This document shows positions 35,995 through 44,691 of a DNA stretch of 64,000 bases, piece by piece. The notes beneath the pieces are model-generated. The model ran no database searches. It was not told where the DNA came from and was given only the letters and a program-made list of their open reading frames with translations. A program made the translations under genes and the position numbers. This DNA comes from Pedobacter terrae (GTDB taxonomy: Bacteria; Bacteroidota; Bacteroidia; Sphingobacteriales; Sphingobacteriaceae): the NCBI RefSeq assembly GCF_900100705.1, contig NZ_FNCH01000001.1, forward strand, positions 261,163-325,162, read 5' to 3'. Numbering within the stretch: position 1 is the stretch's first letter; each line of letters starts with the position of its first letter.

Positions 35995-36330
35995 TTAGAG
36001 TTCTTCAGCAAGGTTTACTAAAAAGCCCTTCAGTTTTTCTAACGAATCAATAATCTTTTGATTCTCTCTAACACCTGTTTTATTGTTCTTTAAATAATCT
36101 TTAGCACCTTTTAAGGTAAATCCTTTCTCATCAACCAGATTAAAAATGATTTTTAGGTTTTCAATATCTTCTGGCGTAAAAAGACGGTTACCCTTCTTGT
36201 TTTTTTTGGGCTGGAGGATATCAAATTCCTTCTCATAAAAACGGATCTGCGATGCGTTAACATTAAACATTTCAGTCACCTCGCCCATGGTATAATACAT
36301 TTTATTAATGTCTCTTTCTTTATATGGCAT
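35995..36330 (-). CDS. MerR-family transcriptional regulator
   Basis: 111 aa with an N-terminal MerR helix-turn-helix (YYTMGEVTEMFNVNASQIRFYEKEFDILQPKKN) and a short C-terminal helical dimerisation region (~60-111). It lacks an obvious metal or drug sensor domain, so the inducer is unknown. Short MerR proteins of this kind are common in Bacteroidota. It stands 146 bp upstream of, and in the same direction as, the HHH gene, and 116 bp from the divergent alaS gene. Confidence 0.9.
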   Translation of the reverse strand: MPYKERDINKMYYTMGEVTEMFNVNASQIRFYEKEFDILQPKKNKKGNRLFTPEDIENLKIIFNLVDEKGFTLKGAKDYLKNNKTGVRENQKIIDSLEKLKGFLVNLAEEL

Positions 36331-36418
36331 ATTTTGTGATTGATTATGAGTGTTTTATATCGATTAATTAAAGTATCCAAATGTAGCGCGATTTTTCCTT
36401 ATTAACGCAATAAAATTT

Positions 36419-36426
36419 TAATTTTG
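36419..36426 (+). promoter_or_regulatory. Bacteroidota-type -7 box before alaS (TAATTTTG)
   Basis: Fits TAnnTTTG 21 bp before the alaS ATG. The -33 element is not clear. It would give a very short leader. Confidence 0.5.
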
Positions 36427-36446
36427 TTCCCTCCAATAATATTGAA

Positions 36447-39104
36447 ATGACAGCAAAAGAGATTAGACAGGCATTCCTTAGTTTTTTTGAATCGAAACAA
36501 CATCATGTTGTTCCTTCAGCACCGATTGTGGTTAAAAACGACCCAACTTTAATGTTTACCAACGCCGGTATGAACCAATTTAAAGATCTGTTTTTAGGGG
36601 AGGCCGCCATAAAATATTCTCGTGTTGCAGATACACAACGCTGTTTACGGGTTTCGGGTAAACATAACGACCTGGAAGAAGTAGGTATTGATACTTACCA
36701 CCATACCATGTTCGAGATGCTGGGTAATTGGAGCTTCGGCGATCCTGCCCGTCCGGCAGGCGGGTATTTCAAAAAAGAAGCCATTGCCTGGAGTTGGGAA
36801 TTATTAACTGAAGTTTACAAAATTCCGAAAGATAAATTATATGTTACCTATTTTGAAGGTGATGAAAAAGAAGGTCTGGAGAAAGACCAGGAAGCTTACG
36901 ATCTCTGGAAACAGTATGTTGATGAAAGCCATATTTTACCTGGAAACAAAAAGGATAATTTTTGGGAAATGGGCGATACCGGACCATGCGGGCCATGTTC
37001 AGAAATCCATGTAGATTGCCGTACTGATGAAGAAAAAGCTTTAATTGATGGTGCTACCCTGGTAAATGCAGATCATCCTCAGGTAATCGAAATCTGGAAT
37101 AATGTATTTATGCAGTTTAACCGTTTAAAAAATGGTTCATTGCAAAGTTTACCGGCTAAACATGTTGATACCGGGATGGGGTTTGAACGTTTGGTACGTG
37201 TTTTACAGGAAAAAACATCTAACTACGATACCGACGTTTTCCAGCCGATGATTCAGTTTATTGCAGAGAAATCGGGTATTAAATATGGTACTGATGAGAA
37301 AACAGATATTGCCATGCGCGTAATGGCCGATCATATCCGGGCCATTTCTTTTGTTATTGCCGATGGGCAACTGCCTTCTAATAATAAAGCAGGTTATGTG
37401 ATCCGCAGGATTTTACGCCGGGCTGTACGTTATGCTTATACTTTTTTAGACTTTAAAGAGCCATTTTTAAATCAGTTGGTACCGCTATTGGCTGAACAGT
37501 TTAAAGCGGTTTTTGATGAGTTGATTTCGCAGCAGGATTTTGTACAAAAAGTGGTGCTGGAAGAAGAGGTTTCTTTCTTAAAGACATTAGAGCAAGGGAT
37601 TAATTATTTTGAAAGACAAATGCTTGCAAGTAAAATGTGGGCAGATAGTTCTGTTTTAGAAGGAGGTTCTGCATTCTTTCTTCAAGATACATATGGATTT
37701 CCAATAGACCTAACAAATTTAATGGCTATGGAAAAAGGAGGTAGTGTCGATATGGCTGGTTTTAATATAGCTCTTGAAGAACAAAAAAATCGTTCTCGTG
37801 CCGCAACGACCATTGATACAGGTGATTGGGTTGTCGTAAATACTGATGAGCAAAGCGAATTTGTAGGTTATGATGATCTGGAAATCGAAACCGAGATTTT
37901 AAAATATCGTAAAGTTAAAGCAAAAGGGAAAGAGCAATATCAGATCGTATTGCGCCAAACGCCTTTTTATGCTGAAAGCGGTGGTCAGGTAGGCGATACC
38001 GGGCGTTTAGAAGACCATAGCCGCCAGTTTTGGGTAGATGTTACCGATACCAAAAAAGAAAACGGACTAACGGTTCATTTCACCGATATATTACCCGATA
38101 ACCTGGAAGGTAAATTCTGGGCGGTTGTAGATGAAGATAAACGGATTTTAACAGAAGATAACCACTCGGCTACACACTTGTTGCATGCAGCGTTAAAACA
38201 GGTTCTGGGCAGACATGTTAACCAAAAAGGTTCACTGGTTAATGCCGATTACCTGCGTTTTGATTTTTCTCATTTCGCTAAGGTGACAGAAGAAGAACTG
38301 GCGCAGATCGAGGTAATTGTGAACCAGAAAATCAGACAGAACATTAAATTGAAGGAACAACGTAATGTTCCTTATCAGGATGCCATAGAAAGTGGCGTAA
38401 CGGCTTTATTCGGTGAAAAATACGGCGATTTTGTTCGCATGATTACCTTTGATGATCACTTTTCTAAAGAGCTTTGTGGAGGTACGCATGTAAAAGCTAC
38501 CGGACAGATCGGTTCTTTCAAAATTATTTCTGAAAGTGCAGTTGCAGCCGGTGTTCGCCGTATCGAAGCCATTACCGCAGATAAAGCAGAGCAGTTTTTC
38601 TTAGATCAAAGAAAAGAATTAGGACATTTAAAAGCATTATTAAACGGAAGCAAAGACTTATCGGCAGCTGTGCAGGCTTTACTTGATGAAAATGCAAAAC
38701 TGAAAAAGGAAATTGAAAAATCAACAATTGAGCGTGTAAATACTTTAAAACATGAAATCGTACATCATGTAAGAGGCATTAATGGTGTTAACCTGATTGC
38801 TAAACACATTGATCTGCAAAGTGCTGAAGCCGTTAAAAATCTTGCTTTTTCTTTGAAAGATATGGTTGATAATCTGTTTTTAGTTTTCACAACAGAAATT
38901 GATGGTAAACCAGGGATAACGGTAATGATTTCTAATGATCTGGTGAAAAAAGGATTTAATGCTTCAAATATCGTTCGCGAATTAGGTAAAGAAATCCAAG
39001 GCGGCGGTGGTGGACAGCCATTTTATGCCACAGCAGGCGGTAAAAATCCGGCTGGACTAAATGTAGTTTTAGAAAAAGCGGAAGGCTTTATACCACAGCA
39101 CTAA
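36447..39104 (+). CDS. alaS: Alanyl-tRNA synthetase
   Basis: 885 aa, full length. Catalytic domain at the N terminus (FFESKQHHVVPSAP, NDPTLMFTNAGMNQFKD), tRNA-recognition and editing domains with zinc-binding HSATHLLHAAL (HxxxH) and KELCGGTHVKATGQIGSFKI (CxxxH), and the C-Ala domain (GGGGQPFYATAGGK). It charges tRNA-Ala and edits Ser/Gly errors. Within the region at ~37590-37800 the peptide around LEGGSAFFLQDTYGFPIDLT has an unusual wording and AT-rich codon style compared with its flanks (see findings). Confidence 0.97.
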   Translation: MTAKEIRQAFLSFFESKQHHVVPSAPIVVKNDPTLMFTNAGMNQFKDLFLGEAAIKYSRVADTQRCLRVSGKHNDLEEVGIDTYHHTMFEMLGNWSFGDPARPAGGYFKKEAIAWSWELLTEVYKIPKDKLYVTYFEGDEKEGLEKDQEAYDLWKQYVDESHILPGNKKDNFWEMGDTGPCGPCSEIHVDCRTDEEKALIDGATLVNADHPQVIEIWNNVFMQFNRLKNGSLQSLPAKHVDTGMGFERLVRVLQEKTSNYDTDVFQPMIQFIAEKSGIKYGTDEKTDIAMRVMADHIRAISFVIADGQLPSNNKAGYVIRRILRRAVRYAYTFLDFKEPFLNQLVPLLAEQFKAVFDELISQQDFVQKVVLEEEVSFLKTLEQGINYFERQMLASKMWADSSVLEGGSAFFLQDTYGFPIDLTNLMAMEKGGSVDMAGFNIALEEQKNRSRAATTIDTGDWVVVNTDEQSEFVGYDDLEIETEILKYRKVKAKGKEQYQIVLRQTPFYAESGGQVGDTGRLEDHSRQFWVDVTDTKKENGLTVHFTDILPDNLEGKFWAVVDEDKRILTEDNHSATHLLHAALKQVLGRHVNQKGSLVNADYLRFDFSHFAKVTEEELAQIEVIVNQKIRQNIKLKEQRNVPYQDAIESGVTALFGEKYGDFVRMITFDDHFSKELCGGTHVKATGQIGSFKIISESAVAAGVRRIEAITADKAEQFFLDQRKELGHLKALLNGSKDLSAAVQALLDENAKLKKEIEKSTIERVNTLKHEIVHHVRGINGVNLIAKHIDLQSAEAVKNLAFSLKDMVDNLFLVFTTEIDGKPGITVMISNDLVKKGFNASNIVRELGKEIQGGGGGQPFYATAGGKNPAGLNVVLEKAEGFIPQH

Positions 39105-39139
39105 AATATCCTCTGGGTTGAATTAGCAAAACTGTAGTT

Positions 39140-39176
39140 AAAACAAAAAAGAGGCTTTAAGCCTCTTTTTTGTTTT
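39140..39176. terminator. Perfect bidirectional terminator after alaS
   Basis: A 16-bp perfect stem AAAACAAAAAAGAGGC/GCCTCTTTTTTGTTTT with 5-nt loop. It serves alaS and the convergent 39175-39681 gene, whose stop codon overlaps its right arm. Confidence 0.9.
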
Positions 39177-39681
39177 AATGTCTACCATGACCATGTTTTT
39201 CTCGGTGTCCTCTAGAGAATAAACCAGGGTTTACTCTTCCACCGTGATGACCGCGATCTATATGTTGAGGTTTGAAATGATTTCTAGGCCCGCGGTATCC
39301 GATCCTGCCGCCACCATAAGATGAACGGTAATAATTGTTACGGCTAACATAGGTTACCCTATGCGTGTGATAATTTCGGTAAGGACTATTGCCATACATT
39401 ACAATTTTTCTTCCATGATGTAAATCGTAACCTCTATACCTTGCTGGTAAATATCTTGATCTTGTCCAACGGTTCCCATTTAAATAAACAAATTGTCTTT
39501 GAGGAACGTAATAATAAGATTGTACTTCTGGAAGATAGTAATAATTAACATTTTGGTACCCTGCAGGAACCCACGCTGGTTGATGACCAATATTTACATT
39601 AATGTTTACTTGAGCGTTAGATTGATTAGATGTTAAAGCCACGATACCTAAAATCGCAGAGATGATGAATAACTTTTTCAT
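39175..39681 (-). CDS. Small secreted Arg/His/Tyr-rich protein, paralogue A
   Basis: 168 aa with signal peptide (first ~23 residues, to SNQSNAQ). The mature part starts with VNINVNIGHQPAWVPAGYQ and YYYLPEVQSYYYVPQRQFVY, then a basic His/Arg/Gly-rich tail (RGHREKHGHGRH). The N-terminal 90 residues match the next gene (39806-40399) closely. No enzyme motifs. Tyr- and His-rich extracytoplasmic proteins of this kind are known only as hypothetical; surface or metal binding is speculation. Confidence 0.8.
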   Translation of the reverse strand: MKKLFIISAILGIVALTSNQSNAQVNINVNIGHQPAWVPAGYQNVNYYYLPEVQSYYYVPQRQFVYLNGNRWTRSRYLPARYRGYDLHHGRKIVMYGNSPYRNYHTHRVTYVSRNNYYRSSYGGGRIGYRGPRNHFKPQHIDRGHHGGRVNPGLFSRGHREKHGHGRH

Positions 39682-39714
39682 AATAATCTATTTTATTTGT
39701 GTGTAGTTCAAACA

Positions 39715-39732
39715 ATTCAAACGCTGTGCCAA
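39715..39732 (-). promoter_or_regulatory. Possible sigma-54-type promoter before paralogue A
   Basis: Read on the minus strand: TTGGCACAGCGTTTGAAT. It matches the sigma-54 consensus TGGCACn5TTGCA at the -24 element and most of the -12, but the GC of -12 reads GA. It lies ~35-50 bp before the gene, and the window contains an NtrC-type activator. RpoN has not been seen, so this is a weak call. Confidence 0.3.
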
Positions 39733-39756
39733 AACATCTATTGTAACAGTTATATG

Positions 39757-39785
39757 AAAAAGGAGTCTCTTTCGAAACTCCTTTA
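39757..39785 (-). terminator. Terminator of paralogue B
   Basis: AAAGGAGT pairs with ACTCCTTT around a 10-nt loop; on the minus strand a U-tract follows. It is placed just downstream of the 39806-40399 gene. Confidence 0.7.
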
Positions 39786-39805
39786 TTAACAACTAAGTAC
39801 CCGTT

Positions 39806-40399
39806 TTAATGGCGTCCATGATCACGACCCTTCCGGTTGTCTCTTTCCGGACGGTTATCGTGGCCATTGTTAAATTGAGGACGGCCATTATTTTGAGCAG
39901 GTCTTGTTACGTTTTTTTGCACGATACGGGTAGGGCGGCTATTGATAACGCTGACGTTTCTTACAGGTCTTTGGTTGTACTTAGGATGTCCTTTTACAAC
40001 AAAGTACTTTGTATCTCTACTATCCCTGATAATGGTTTGATGGCCACCATAGTTTTTATATTTACGGTATCTGGTTACATATATATTGTTTCTCAAATAA
40101 GGTTTAGGTTCATTGATTACCACTTTATAGGCACGGTATAAATCAAAGTTCCCGTATTGCGCAGGCAAACTATTTGCCCAAACCCAACGTCCTCCATTTG
40201 CATAGATGTATTGGCCTGATGGAACGTAATAATAAGCATCTATATCAGGGAAATAATAATAGTCTACGTGGTCATAACCTGTTGGGCCCCAAACGGGCTG
40301 TGAGCCAATATTAATATTTAAGCTAACCTGTGCTTTTGCATTATTAATGCCAAATAATGAAACCATCAGTACTGCGGCAAATAAAATTAACTTTTTCAT
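39806..40399 (-). CDS. Small secreted Arg/Asn/His-rich protein, paralogue B
   Basis: 197 aa with signal peptide (to ~23, INNAKAQ). SLNINIGSQPVWGPTGYDHVDYYYFPDIDAYYYVP aligns with the same region of paralogue A; the C-terminal ~60 residues are Arg/Asn/Asp-rich and end NRKGRDHGRH. Genes A and B are tandem on the minus strand and each has its own terminator, so they are separate transcripts from a duplication. No recognised function. Confidence 0.8.
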   Translation of the reverse strand: MKKLILFAAVLMVSLFGINNAKAQVSLNINIGSQPVWGPTGYDHVDYYYFPDIDAYYYVPSGQYIYANGGRWVWANSLPAQYGNFDLYRAYKVVINEPKPYLRNNIYVTRYRKYKNYGGHQTIIRDSRDTKYFVVKGHPKYNQRPVRNVSVINSRPTRIVQKNVTRPAQNNGRPQFNNGHDNRPERDNRKGRDHGRH

Positions 40400-40506
40400 A
40401 ATTTTTTAATTAAAGTTTCTTATGTGTTTGGTTAGATAGACTACAGCACCAGAAGGTAGTTTAATGATGAAATCAGCTTTAACATTTTTTTAACTATTAA
40501 TATTTC

Positions 40507-40541
40507 ATTGAGTAATTTTACTCAGGTTATTGAGTAAAATG
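40507..40541 (+). repeat. GAGTAA repeat box 1
   Basis: ATTGAGTAATTTTACTCA followed by GGTTATTGAGTAAA. The GAGTAA...TTACTC arms form an inverted repeat and a further TTGAGTAAA copy follows. An almost identical box starts 167 bp downstream, at 40674, next to the ATPase start. Confidence 0.6.
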
Positions 40542-40673
40542 TAATAATCATTATAACTTGTTAATATTTAGCGTTTTATGTGATAATCTTAATTAGTGAA
40601 GTTGAGGATATCTAATTGTTTAAAGCTTAATTCATTACAATGAAAAATATTAACATTTGCAATTACTTAAGGA

Positions 40674-40708
40674 ATTGAGTAATTTTACTCATTACATTGA
40701 GTAAATTG
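40674..40708 (+). repeat. GAGTAA repeat box 2, overlapping the leader of the DUF4143 ATPase
   Basis: ATTGAGTAATTTTACTCA, identical to box 1 over 18 bp, then TTACATTGAGTAAATTG. It lies just upstream of the ATPase ATG at 40715 (the last part includes a TTG frame-start). Location and symmetry suggest an operator, possibly an autoregulatory one. The 132-bp stretch between the boxes holds no ORF. Confidence 0.6.
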
Positions 40709-40714
40709 TTAAAA

Positions 40715-41902
40715 ATGTTCCAAAGATCTTATTTACAGAATCTTATAAAGGTGATGAACCAGCCAAAAAGGTTTATTCAAGTGCTTGTAGGGCCAAGGCA
40801 AATAGGCAAAACAACGTTGATCAGTCAATTGGTTAAAGAAATTGATACGCCTTATATATTTGAATCAGCAGACGCAGTTGCCGCTTCAGACAGATCTTGG
40901 TTAGAGCTAATCTGGTTTAATACCAGGGAATTATTAAAAGAACCTGGTATTAATGAATATCTGCTGGTAATCGATGAAATTCAGAAAATTGATAATTGGA
41001 GTGAAATTGTAAAACGATTATGGGATGAAGACATGCGGAATGGAGTAAACTTAAAAGTAATTCTATTGGGGTCTTCAAGACTGCTCATTCAACAGGGGCT
41101 TACCGAGTCACTTGCCGGCCGTTTCGAATTAACTTATTTAGGACATTGGAGCTTTGCAGAAATGGAGAGTGCTTTTGGTTTTACTGCCGAGGAATATGTA
41201 TGGTTTGGAGGTTATCCTGGTTCAGCAGGTTTAATTAAAGATGAAATACGCTGGAAAAACTATGTTTCAAATGCTTTAATAGAAACCAGCATCTCCAAAG
41301 ATATTTTAATGCTTACGCGTGTTGATAAACCTGCGCTAATGAAACGTCTGTTTGAATTGGGCTGCCTTTATTCCGGTCAGATATTGTCGTTTACTAAAAT
41401 ATTGGGACAGCTTTCTGATGCCGGCAATACCACTACCTTATCACATTACCTGCAATTATTGGATACAGCAGGCTTGTTAGGCGGTATTGAAAAATTTGCG
41501 GCCGATGTAATTCGCAAACGTTCATCAAGTCCTAAATTCCAGGTGCATAACAATGCATTAGTGAGTGCACAGCGAAATGAGCTTTTTGCGGAAATAAAGA
41601 AACAACCAGCAGAATGGGGGCGAATGGTAGAATCATCAATTGGGGCGCATTTACTAAATTCTTCTTTTATAGAAGGTTACAAGGTCTTTTACTGGCGGCA
41701 TAGAAATGATGAGGTAGATTTTGTTTTGGAGAAACGCGGTAAAACAATCGGCCTGGAAGTTAAAAGTCCCGGCTCGGTTAGTGGTACATCGGGCATGGAT
41801 GCTTTCAGAAAAATGTACAAGCCCGATAAAATGCTTTTGGTTGGTGGCGGCGGATTGCCCTGGCAGGAATTTTTAAAAATTTCTCCATCGAGCCTTTTTT
41901 AA
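40715..41902 (+). CDS. AAA ATPase with C-terminal DUF4143 domain
   Basis: 395 aa from ATG 40715; the open frame reaches a TTG at 40697 but that lies in the repeat box. N-terminal ATPase: Walker A VGPRQIGKTTLISQ (GPRQIGKT), Walker B LLVIDEIQKI, and a sensor segment LLGSSRL. C-terminal DUF4143 includes WRHRNDEVDFVLEKRGKTIGLEVKS, a PD-(D/E)xK-like pattern (D-E-K). Family members are widespread, often near mobile or defence genes, with no settled role. It stands alone and is followed by a gap to gatB. Possible function in nucleic acid or stress response. Confidence 0.88.
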   Translation: MFQRSYLQNLIKVMNQPKRFIQVLVGPRQIGKTTLISQLVKEIDTPYIFESADAVAASDRSWLELIWFNTRELLKEPGINEYLLVIDEIQKIDNWSEIVKRLWDEDMRNGVNLKVILLGSSRLLIQQGLTESLAGRFELTYLGHWSFAEMESAFGFTAEEYVWFGGYPGSAGLIKDEIRWKNYVSNALIETSISKDILMLTRVDKPALMKRLFELGCLYSGQILSFTKILGQLSDAGNTTTLSHYLQLLDTAGLLGGIEKFAADVIRKRSSSPKFQVHNNALVSAQRNELFAEIKKQPAEWGRMVESSIGAHLLNSSFIEGYKVFYWRHRNDEVDFVLEKRGKTIGLEVKSPGSVSGTSGMDAFRKMYKPDKMLLVGGGGLPWQEFLKISPSSLF

Positions 41903-41931
41903 CGAAAGACCAAATAATAACTATATTTGAC

Positions 41932-41939
41932 ACATTAAT
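41932..41939 (+). promoter_or_regulatory. Bacteroidota-type -7 box before gatB (TATATTTG)
   Basis: Fits TAnnTTTG 74 bp upstream of the gatB ATG. -33 element not resolved. Confidence 0.45.
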
Positions 41940-42012
41940 ATTTAACCATTGATTAAACTGTATTAAGCTATAAAACTTGGTTAATAAAATTTATAACAAT
42001 AGGAAGCCTTAA

Positions 42013-43476
42013 ATGCCTTTACAAGAAACAAGCCCCCAAACTGATTACGAACTCGTTTCTGGATTAGAAATTCACGTTCAGTTAAATACAAATACGAAAA
42101 TATTTTCTGCTGATAGTGCATCATTTGGGGCTTTACCTAATCAAAATATATCTACAGTTTCGCTGGCATTGCCTGGGGCCTTACCGAAGTTGAACAAAGA
42201 AGTAGTGGCAAAAGCTATCCGTATTGGTTTAGCTTTAAATTGTACCGTTAACCAGATCAATCATTTCGACAGGAAAAACTATTTCTATGCCGACTTGCCA
42301 AAAGGGTATCAGATTACCCAGGATAATCAACCGATCTGTATAAATGGTTTTTTAGAACTTGAATTGGCAGATGGTACTAAGAAGAAGGTTGGAATCAATC
42401 GCATTCACCTGGAAGAAGACGCTGGAAAAAGCATTCATGATCAGGATGATAACTATTCTTTGGTTGATTTGAACCGTGCAGGTGTACCACTGATCGAGAT
42501 TGTGACCGAGCCTGATATCCGCAGTTCGGAAGAAGCTTCTGTTTTATTAGGTGAAATCAGGAAACTGGTGAGGCATTTAAATGTAAGTGACGGCAATATG
42601 GAAGAGGGCAGTTTGCGTTGCGATGCCAATATTTCTATACGCCCAAAAGGCACTGCTGAATTTGGAACACGTTGCGAAGTAAAAAACCTAAACTCAATGC
42701 GTAACGTACGTAGGGCTATGGATTTTGAATTTGGACGTCAGGTAGAAGTGATTGGTAATGGAGGGAGAATCATCCAGAGCACTTTAAACTTTGATGCCGA
42801 TAAAGGAACAACTGCTCCAATGCGTACCAAGGAAGAGGCCAATGATTATCGTTATTTTTCTGATCCTGATTTACAACCTGTCTATATTTCGGATGATTGG
42901 CTGGCAGAAATTAAATCTCTAATGCCGGCCTTACCAAATGAGATTTCGCAGCAAATGGTTGCTGATTATGGAATCAGTAAAGCTGATGCAGCACTTTTTG
43001 CTGAAGATTTAGGCTTGTTGAACTACTTTAATACGGCCCAGTTAACTGTTAACAATAAAAAAAGCTTAATTAACTGGTTAATTGGCCCAATTAGAGCTGT
43101 TTTAAATGAAAAAGGAATTACGATATCCGATTTCAAAGTTAGTCCAGTACAACTGACAGAAGCGGTTAACCTGGTTGATGATAAAAAAATTACGCAGCAA
43201 ATAGCGATACAGCAATTATTACCCGCTGTTGAAATGGCAAATGATGCTAAAGTTATCGATTTGGCACAATCATTAAACCTATTGATTTCTGAAAACGGAG
43301 ATGAACTCAGTAGTTTTATTGATGAAGTGTTAAATAAATATCCGCAACAGGTAGCAGCGTACAAGAAAGGGAAAAAGGGCGTTTTAGGTTTGTTTGTTGG
43401 CGATGTAATGAAACTAGCTAAAGGAAAAGCCGATGCTAAAAAATTAAATGAACTAATACTTGAAAAACTGAAATAA
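42013..43476 (+). CDS. gatB: Aspartyl/glutamyl-tRNA amidotransferase subunit B
   Basis: 487 aa. Kinase-like catalytic core with GLEIHVQLNTNTKIFS, LPGALPKLN, DLPKGYQITQ, and the DANISIRPKG, CEVKNLNSMRNV signatures, followed by a C-terminal YqeY-like domain (GatB_Yqey, last ~150). With GatA and GatC it amidates misacylated Glu-tRNA(Gln) or Asp-tRNA(Asn). The other subunits are not in the window. Its TAA overlaps the next ATG (TAATG), indicating translational coupling. Confidence 0.97.
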   Translation: MPLQETSPQTDYELVSGLEIHVQLNTNTKIFSADSASFGALPNQNISTVSLALPGALPKLNKEVVAKAIRIGLALNCTVNQINHFDRKNYFYADLPKGYQITQDNQPICINGFLELELADGTKKKVGINRIHLEEDAGKSIHDQDDNYSLVDLNRAGVPLIEIVTEPDIRSSEEASVLLGEIRKLVRHLNVSDGNMEEGSLRCDANISIRPKGTAEFGTRCEVKNLNSMRNVRRAMDFEFGRQVEVIGNGGRIIQSTLNFDADKGTTAPMRTKEEANDYRYFSDPDLQPVYISDDWLAEIKSLMPALPNEISQQMVADYGISKADAALFAEDLGLLNYFNTAQLTVNNKKSLINWLIGPIRAVLNEKGITISDFKVSPVQLTEAVNLVDDKKITQQIAIQQLLPAVEMANDAKVIDLAQSLNLLISENGDELSSFIDEVLNKYPQQVAAYKKGKKGVLGLFVGDVMKLAKGKADAKKLNELILEKLK

Positions 43477-44588
43477 TGAGAATAAAACAATTGAGCCTGA
43501 TCATGCTGATTGCGATTGCTTTCACTGCATGTAAATCTAAAGATAGCTTTACAATTGACGGAACTTTTCTAAATCCGGGTAAGGAGAAGAAAGTGTTTTT
43601 GTACGGCATGCAAAATAGCAATATGGTTGCAATCGATTCAACCAATTTATCCGAAAAAGGTGAATTTAAATTCATCCGTAAAACGCCGTCTGTTGATTTC
43701 TTCAGGGTATCAGTAGGTAACCATGAGTTTATGTTAATTGCAAAAAATGGCGATGAAATCAAATTAGAAGCTGATTTGGCTGATAAAAACATGGCTTATA
43801 AAATTTCAGGTGCAAATGAGGTAGAAAAATTATCAGAACTAAATGCCATTAGAAACAATTTTGCCAAACAGGTAGAAAAATTACAGGCAGATTTTGAAGC
43901 AAAAGTGGCTACACAACCTCAAAATAGGGCAGCTGTGTTAGAATCGATGAAACCACAGTACGAATCGTACATCAATCAATTAAATACACAGATTATAAAA
44001 TTTGCGAAAGATAATAAAGGTACGTTAGCCAGTTTCTATGCCATGAATACTTTAAGTCCGCAAGAATTTGAAGCTGAATTGGTACAATTTGCCGATGAGG
44101 TGAAAGAAGAGATTAAAGGTAATGCCACGGTAGATGCTTTTGTAAAACAAATGGCACTTTTAAAAACGGTTCAGGTTGGTCAGGTTGCCCCGGCATTTAC
44201 GATCAATACAGCGGATAACAAGGCAGTAAGTTTATCAGATTATAAAGGGAAGTACGTATTGATTGATTTTTGGGCATCATGGTGCCAGCCTTGTCGCCAG
44301 GAAAACCCGAATGTAGTTAAGGTGTACAATAAATATAAAAATAAAAACTTCGATATCATTGGCATTTCACTAGATACGGATAAGGCTGCCTGGTTAGGTG
44401 CGGTGAAAGCAGATGGGTTAGCCTGGACGCATGTTTCGGAATTGAAAGACTTTAATGGCGAAACGGTAAAAAAATACCAGGTGCAAGCTATCCCAACATC
44501 TTACCTGGTTGATCCTGCAGGAAAAATAGTGGCTAAAAACCTACGTGGTGATGAACTAGATGCATTTTTAGCCAAAACGTTACGTTAA
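43476..44588 (+). CDS. Lipoprotein thiol-disulfide oxidoreductase (DUF4369 + TlpA/ResA)
   Basis: 370 aa. A lipobox, FTAC (Cys18-20 region, MRIKQLSLIMLIAIAFTACKS), makes it a probable lipoprotein. Residues ~25-120 match the DUF4369 N-terminal domain, a helical part follows, and residues ~230-370 are a thioredoxin fold with WASWCQPCRQENP (Cys270, Cys273) and the cis-Pro in AIPTSYLVD. It would reduce or exchange disulfides in the periplasm. Widespread in Bacteroidota, physiological partner unknown. Coupled to gatB by the stop/start overlap. Confidence 0.93.
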   Translation: MRIKQLSLIMLIAIAFTACKSKDSFTIDGTFLNPGKEKKVFLYGMQNSNMVAIDSTNLSEKGEFKFIRKTPSVDFFRVSVGNHEFMLIAKNGDEIKLEADLADKNMAYKISGANEVEKLSELNAIRNNFAKQVEKLQADFEAKVATQPQNRAAVLESMKPQYESYINQLNTQIIKFAKDNKGTLASFYAMNTLSPQEFEAELVQFADEVKEEIKGNATVDAFVKQMALLKTVQVGQVAPAFTINTADNKAVSLSDYKGKYVLIDFWASWCQPCRQENPNVVKVYNKYKNKNFDIIGISLDTDKAAWLGAVKADGLAWTHVSELKDFNGETVKKYQVQAIPTSYLVDPAGKIVAKNLRGDELDAFLAKTLR

Positions 44589-44691
44589 AACAAATTCCAT
44601 GTTAAACTAATTTAAGTAATTAACAATTTCTTAACTTAGCCTTAACTAAATATTGCATCATAGACACTACTTTCGTAACAAATATTTAACT

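Noticed and set aside
40697..40714. TTG start at 40697 for the DUF4143 ATPase
   Set aside because: It lies within the repeat box and adds MSKLLK only; ATG at 40715 is a better start and keeps the box non-coding.
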